From Mimachlamys varia (taxonomy: Eukaryota; Mollusca; Bivalvia; Pectinida; Pectinidae), in assembly GCA_947623455.1 (NCBI GenBank), contig OX392528.1, forward strand, positions 49,122,322-49,186,321: a stretch of DNA of 64,000 nucleotides. The letters are read 5' to 3'. A program made the translations under genes and the position numbers. Shown in pieces: positions 59,101-64,000 of the stretch. The notes under the pieces are model-generated. The model saw only the letters and a list, made by a program, of their open reading frames with translations, was not told the origin of the DNA and did no database searches. Position 1 is the stretch's first letter; each line of letters starts with the position of its first letter.

Positions 59101-62100
59101 AAGCATGAACATAAAACCCTATCACAAATTACATGTTTAAAGTGTCAGGTAGCACACACCACCTATACGAATGTTGTGTATGTACAACACAATAGTTAAC
59201 ATCTTATCAAGGGTGATAAGTGTTGGTTTTTTTTATTTCAATGCTGATCGGTAAATATGTCTGTATGCACAAGGATTAAGCTCTCGGGATGATTGATCAG
59301 GCTAAACCTGTTGTAAAGCACAATGTGTCAAAATATTTTTTTTAGGCATGCATGTATGAGACAGGTGTATGTGTGTGTGTGTATAAAAGATATAGGAATG
59401 TGTGTAATGTAAAAAGTGTAACAGTGATAGGTCCTATATAAGAACGTGTGAGGATATGTTTTGCAATTTGATATGTATGTAAATCTTGATCAATAAAATG
59501 TTTTGAAAACAAATTTTATGTACGTAACTAGTTCGCGTTTATATCCACATGAAAATGTAGAAAATGCTATTTTGTTGGAATGTTTAGATTTTATCTTATT
59601 TGTTTTTATTTTACTTATTATTGACCTCAAAACAAATATTTCCAAACATTTCCGAAATTTAAATGTTAATATCATTATTTTAAACAAAATTCTTCGAACA
59701 CCATCACGTAATCAAAATGTTTCTGCTTCTAGTAGCAGTCTCTTGCTATTCGCGGCGAGAGAAGAAGTGTCAAATGGACACGCCATATCCCGATGAATGC
59801 AATTTGTTAATGGTAATTTGACATATACATGTATATCTATGCTCCACATATTTCTGACAAAACACATTTTATATATCTTTATTTCCCCAGCATGGAAGTT
59901 AGCGTTAAAAGTTCCAACGGGAGTACAGGCCCCCGGCTACTCGAGTATACAGGCCCTGTGGACCTCGAGCAATACCTTAAACGATAACGACATTAGCGCT
60001 ATGACAGACTTCAGCTCTGGCGGCAAAGTCTACAAGGGATCGATATCCAATGATTGGGGAAGCAAAACAGCCGTCTCTCACGTACGTATTATTACTTGAT
60101 CAACATTAATGTTAATTGATATTTTCAAGTTCACAGCTTCTTTATTTTATTTGTCAACTAATAGCAAAAATGGTTTTAAGTTTTATCGGTGAACAGTCAA
60201 ATAAAATGAGCTCTTCACGAAAATAGGTTTGGCTCTTCTTCAGGGTCAATGTTTATGATAATAACACAATAGCTGTCAATCCAATCATTTTTCTTTATCA
60301 AAGGGGTTTCATCCTGATCATGGTGCAGTTTTAACAAATTAAAAATACTCTGCCAAGTGGAAGAATGAACTTGTTTTCTATGAACGTCAGACACCAAACA
60401 AGCTAATCACAAACTTTCAGGATTTTTCGTCATATTTTGATTTAGAGATCAAGCATGATCCATGTATGATGGAACGGTCTGAATGGTTTCCGAATGGCAA
60501 CGTTCTCATGCTAAAATCCTAATTTATTTAGGTAGTAAATGGTTTATGTGAAGATTGTGCAATAACATATGTGAACCATATCGGTTATGTAAATACCTAC
60601 CTCGGACAAAATCAGAAGTGATTAAAAGCAGAAATATTCTTAATTATTCAACTTAATGAAAATGCAAGGTAAGTAATGCGTGTATCTCCAGCCAAATCCT
60701 TTGCTTTTCAAAATGGTTTGCGTGTGAACGAATATATGTTTTTAAAAGTATTATTGATCGATATTAGGCGTATGCTGATATACTGTTCGGATTATAAACA
60801 AATAATCCACACCCGAAAACAAGTGACAGTAATATATGTGTAATAAACAATAGAAATGTAATAAATGCATATGCCTTAGATAAATAAATGCAATAAAAAT
60901 TAAATAACATCAGGGAAAGTATAAACAATGTTGTTTAAAACATCTCGGCTTTTCTGTCGAATTCCGAAAAAAATGGCCAGAAATGATCGAGGTGGTCCGT
61001 TTGACAGGTAGTGTGTACATTTCGTTTGGAAAGCAACTATGTTGATGTTGTGCAAGGTACTTTCTGATTTAGGTCACGTTTGAATGTACAATGAAATGAA
61101 CTCATATATTTAGATTTAGGTAATGCCTGTTAATCACTATTATAATAATAATCCTGATGTAATCCCCGATTACACTGCTTACTGTAATCACTTTAAAGAT
61201 GGCATAGTCTGTAATACACATTACGGGTATTACCGAGAGTTTATAACAATCTAATATGGGTTAAGTATGTCAAAAAAACATAGGTGTGTTGCGATTAATC
61301 CTTTTTGCTTTAGATTTTTGAAGCGAAATATGTTCGTCTGGTCAACTGCAATATTTCTTTACAAATGTATAGAGGATATTTATCAATATTCAATAATATC
61401 AAATATATTTCACGAGTGGGGCTAATATTTTGAATTTTTGTTTAATATCAAAATATTAGCCACATGAATTAAATATATTTTGTACTACTGAAGAAAATAT
61501 CTTTTATTTTTTTCATTTGCTTAGCAAAATTTACTAGGACAACTTTTAATTTTCCCCATTGTCGTTTGTAAGGAAAGTTTGGATTGTTCATCAAAGAAAA
61601 ACTGATAGTGAAAAACATCATTTTTCCCACCAGTGAAAATTATCGCTTCGGAACAGCAGACGGACACTCAACCAATGCAATTGAGCTTGCTGGTAGCTGA
61701 AGACCGACCAAGTCTATATTCAAGTTCTGCTAGATCAGTAATCAGTTTATTTTTTCTGTAACATATAATGTTGATATGATATCACTTCCCATCTTTTGTA
61801 TCGACTAGGTAATTCTGGGTTAACCTATCACCGTGCTCTGTATGATATATGAACTTACCAAGGTTAATTAATTCTTTGGTAATAGTAGGACTATTTTGTA
61901 GCAAAAGGCTTATTGCGATAGTAAAATTTGATATATTTACTTTCTAGTTCACTGAAAGGACAGAATCTTCATTTATGAGGAATTTCTTTAATCCTTCCTG
62001 TTCCTATTTTTTTTAAGATTTTGTGAATAACATTTTTGACAATTACTTTTTTATACTCTATTGGAAATGGTTTACTCATGTATGGTTTAAGACAGAAATG

Positions 62101-63793
62101 ATCATTACATTGTAATATATGTTACTACTTCAAGCTCTTAGACAAGGTTGAGAAAAAGTATCAAACAATCTCTATTTTACTGAAACAAACAACAAAACAA
62201 AAAGGTGTGTATTGAAGCTACCTTGGGCATGCCAGTATTCCGACATACATTATAACATGCATTTAAAATACAAGGAATAAGATTCATCAGTTTGGTATAA
62301 ATGATATATACAGTAGTATTAGAGTACATTTGGACGAAATGTCGCGCTACTTTTTTGACAGCTGACTTCTCTAACTCGCCCTATTTTGGGTAGTGAGCTG
62401 GTTTCAGCGGTCAGAACACCGACGCTCGGCTAGTGTACTCTTTGCTTGACAAAGGAAACAGACTTTTTCGAAAGCTCTCAAATGAAGTTTTCAATTTCTG
62501 TTTGTGTACAAAACAAACTCAGTATATATCATTTAAAATACAATTGTAAGAAGTCAACCGTTTGCATCAGTAGTTTGAAATTCTAAAATGTTCTTCCAAA
62601 TAATAATCGGATAGCTACCCAGGTCGAAATAGACCAGAGCGATTGGTGTAGATTTTCGAACCCCTAAAATAATCCTATAAAAGCCTGGATGTATAGTTGC
62701 TCGATGTCGGGCGATTTGTGGAATTCATCATAATTGAGATTATCTGTTTAAACTCGATTTTACGCTTAAGTTTAGGTGCGCTAAAATAGGCACGTTTACT
62801 TTACGGTAGAGTCAAATATTCATGTGTATCTCAAAATTGCTTCCATACATAATAGCAATATTAATAAGTACGCCTTTTTTTAAACCATTTGAGAGGATAA
62901 TATGATTTAACAAAGTTAAATAATTTGAGACTGGACAATCATGTAATTTACTTCTAATTGGTAATAATTATTTGGATTTCAGTTCGTAAAACTGAACGTT
63001 GTTTTTGTTCCAACAGGTGAAGATTTCAGCTTTTAAGGACGGTATTGAGAAGGGTTATGTTGTGTTTGATGCTTTCGGCAAAACTAAGTCTAACTTCATG
63101 AACTGTGATAACGTAGTGCACTCAGCGTGGTCGGATCTGAAAGGCAACTCCTTCAACTATTGCAACATGGAGTAAGTTTTCACACGGAAGAGGATATTAT
63201 TTCACAGCCTTCAATTAGCGGGAACTGTTAATTAATGTTTACCTATGCTATTCATTTATGATTTTATTCTCGAAAGATATTGAATAGTTTGAGCGCGGTT
63301 TGATTTTAGTTTTCATTATCAGCATGATAAGGTTTTCTTGGTGTATTTGATGTATATTTGTGCAATACAGTTTAAATTTAAAATCTTATCCAATCATACA
63401 AACACATATGGATGCTCTTATCATTTCAATTCTGAATGCCAAAATGAAATGATTATGAAAAAACAATATTTGCGTTGTGATATAATAAGACATCTAGCCA
63501 AAAAAATACCGCTGATCAAATTTATATTTGATTCTCAAGGATATTTTGGAAACAATTCTTATGTTTTTAACAATAATCTATATATGATTGTCTACATTCT
63601 TTCTACAGAGGACACACCAGCATCGCACGAACGTTTTACATCAATAGAAGTTATGGCGGTTGTAACCAGGATTACGGGTGGTTTATCCTGAAAGATTACG
63701 GAACATCCGGGGGATGTAGCAACTGGGATCCGGACTCGGGAAACCCGAAAGTCATGTATTCTGGAGATTCTAATTACATCAACTGGGGATCGG
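56159..63793 (+). CDS. Small secreted protein of unrecognised invertebrate family, first five coding exons (continues right)
   Basis: Joining 56159-56164, 58697-58784, 59891-60081, 63017-63171 and 63609-63793 (all GT-AG, phases fit) gives 208 residues. MMDRYSPLPLGLLGLLLLCT is a signal peptide with likely cleavage after ATA (residue 23). The mature part has Trp/Gly/Asn-rich blocks: LALKVPTGVQAPGY, NTLNDNDISAM, DGIEKGYVVFDAFGKTKSNF, ARTFYINRSYGGCNQDYGW and GDSNYINWGSG, with four cysteines in the mature chain (about one per 20-30 residues in the second half), enough for two disulfides. I believe similar uncharacterised proteins exist in molluscs and amphioxus but cannot name a domain; no lectin, C1q or fibrinogen signature is convincing. 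The C-terminus lies beyond the window, or the protein stops at TGA after GKYW (to 63807) if the last donor is unused. Confidence 0.75.
57241..58696 (+). repeat. 56-bp minisatellite, ~26 copies, repeating the exon 2 acceptor
   Basis: Unit: 'gatcagtatatatacacag', 'acatgacacctacaggatc', 'tctgttttattgttatag'. The final 'ttttattgttatag' is the true acceptor of exon 2, which starts GATCGC; every unit starts gatc after its own tag. The length 57241-58696 equals 26 x 56 almost exactly. Variants: gtgtcattg/ttttattg, acagg/acgg/acatg. Just before the array stands a stronger acceptor, 'ccgttttcttttttatag'. The array is contained in intron 1. Confidence 0.93.
58697..58784 (+). CDS. Secreted-protein gene exon 2 (signal peptide)
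   Basis: Acceptor at the end of the 56-bp array; donor GTAAGT at 58785. Residues 3-31 plus one base: DRYSPLPLGLLGLLLLCTAT then AYEGDIGNG. Hydrophobic core at 10-19, likely cleavage before Tyr24. Confidence 0.8.
59891..60081 (+). CDS. Secreted-protein gene exon 3
   Basis: Acceptor 'tctttatttccccag' ends at 59890; donor GTACGT at 60082. Two bases complete Pro32, then 63 codons: WKLALKVPTGVQAPGYSSIQ, ALWTSSNTLNDNDISAM, ending GSKTAVSH. The open frames before it (59503-59796, 59797-60099) read into intron. Confidence 0.85.
60082..63016. other. Intron 3 of the secreted-protein gene, nothing further recognised
   Basis: 2935 bases of AT-rich sequence with no clear paired repeats, tandem array or domain-bearing frame. 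Confidence 0.45.
63017..63171 (+). CDS. Secreted-protein gene exon 4
   Basis: Acceptor 'tttttgttccaacag' ends at 63016; donor GTAAGT at 63172. Fifty-one codons plus GA: VKISAFKDGIEKGYVVFDAF, then CDNVVHSAWSDL and NYCNM. Two cysteines in this exon. Confidence 0.87.
63609..63793 (+). CDS. Secreted-protein gene exon 5
   Basis: Acceptor 'tctttctacag' ends at 63608; A completes Glu147, then 61 codons to INWGS plus one base; donor GTAAAT at 63794. Reading on without splicing adds GKYW and TGA (63805-63807). Two cysteines: YGGCNQ and GGCSNW. Confidence 0.75.
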
Positions 63794-64000
63794 GTAAATA
63801 TTGGTGATTTATACTCCAAGCCTTCAAGTACTTGCATCAAAGTCTAGAGACTCCACTTTTGTCATATGGGGCTCTGGTAAATATTGGTGATTAATGCTCC
63901 AAGCCTTCAAGTACTTGCATCAAATGTCTAGAGACTCCACTTTTATCAAATGGGGCTGTGGTAAATATCGGAGATTAATGTTCGGACAGAGTTTGTTTAC
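63765..64000 (+). repeat. ~83-bp tandem repeat spanning the exon 5 donor, runs off right edge
   Basis: The exon end and donor, 'tacatcaactggggatcg|g' + 'gtaaatattggtgattta', recur as 'tggggctctggtaaatattg' (63867) and 'tggggctgtggtaaatatcg' (63951), spaced 83 and 84 bases. Between them are 'gctccaagccttcaagtact' and 'agagactccacttttatcaa', the latter echoing the exon's 'ggagattctaattacatcaa'. So the unit includes exon sequence, donor and intron. Confidence 0.85.

Noticed and set aside
59503..60099. Two consecutive plus-strand frames of 97 and 100 codons as exons
   Set aside because: Only 59891-60081 has acceptor and donor in phase with its neighbours; the rest is intron 2 of the secreted-protein gene.

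Overview
The window is eukaryotic nuclear DNA: AT-rich, with spliced genes (GT-AG introns), long introns, and many short interspersed repeats and decayed transposable elements. The repeats (a tRNA-derived SINE of the kind seen in molluscs, 'gaccttgacctttgacc' repeats, 'gtccgtccgtccgtc' repeats, a DIRS-type tyrosine recombinase fragment) together with an HSPA12-type Hsp70 gene, a family known to be expanded in bivalves, suggest a bivalve mollusc. That is an inference from sequence style only.

Layout. (1) 1-13138, minus strand: the 5' part of a PPP1R21 (KLRAQ1) orthologue, seven coding exons (residues 1-227), running off the left edge. Its introns hold TTAA-flanked MITEs, a LINE reverse-transcriptase relic, a 49-bp minisatellite and a SINE tail. 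(2) 13139-23715: no gene that I can support. It has four MITEs (one Tc1-like, two further TTAA-type and one with GGGCC ends), plus one more TTAA-type in reverse orientation, a ~0.9 kb 19-bp minisatellite open in all three minus frames, and a complete-looking SINE. (3) 23716-47238, plus strand: a complete HSPA12-like Hsp70-superfamily gene, five coding exons that splice to exactly 623 codons. Its third intron is 17.0 kb and is almost entirely a 49-bp tandem array of about 346 units. (4) 47239-55990: intergenic, with dispersed repeats, hairpins and a broken DIRS-like integrase. (5) 56159-63793 and beyond, plus strand: the first five coding exons of a small secreted protein from a family I cannot name, with a clear signal peptide.

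The main discovery candidate is a pattern, not a gene. At least three, probably four, tandem repeats in this window contain an exon-intron boundary in their repeat unit. The 17-kb array in the HSPA12-like gene repeats the last ~23 intron bases plus the first 26 bases of exon 4, so every unit is a copy of the real 3' splice site. Each unit also carries a GTAACC donor-like site 24 bases later, giving a possible 24-nt, phase-neutral microexon. A common G/T variant turns its fourth codon from GAG into TAG. The 26-unit, 56-bp array before exon 2 of the secreted-protein gene again repeats that exon's acceptor. A third, ~83-bp repeat at the right edge repeats the 5' splice site of exon 5. A fourth, degenerate one repeats the exon 5 acceptor of PPP1R21. 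Either minisatellites start at splice junctions in this genome, or such duplications are specially tolerated there.
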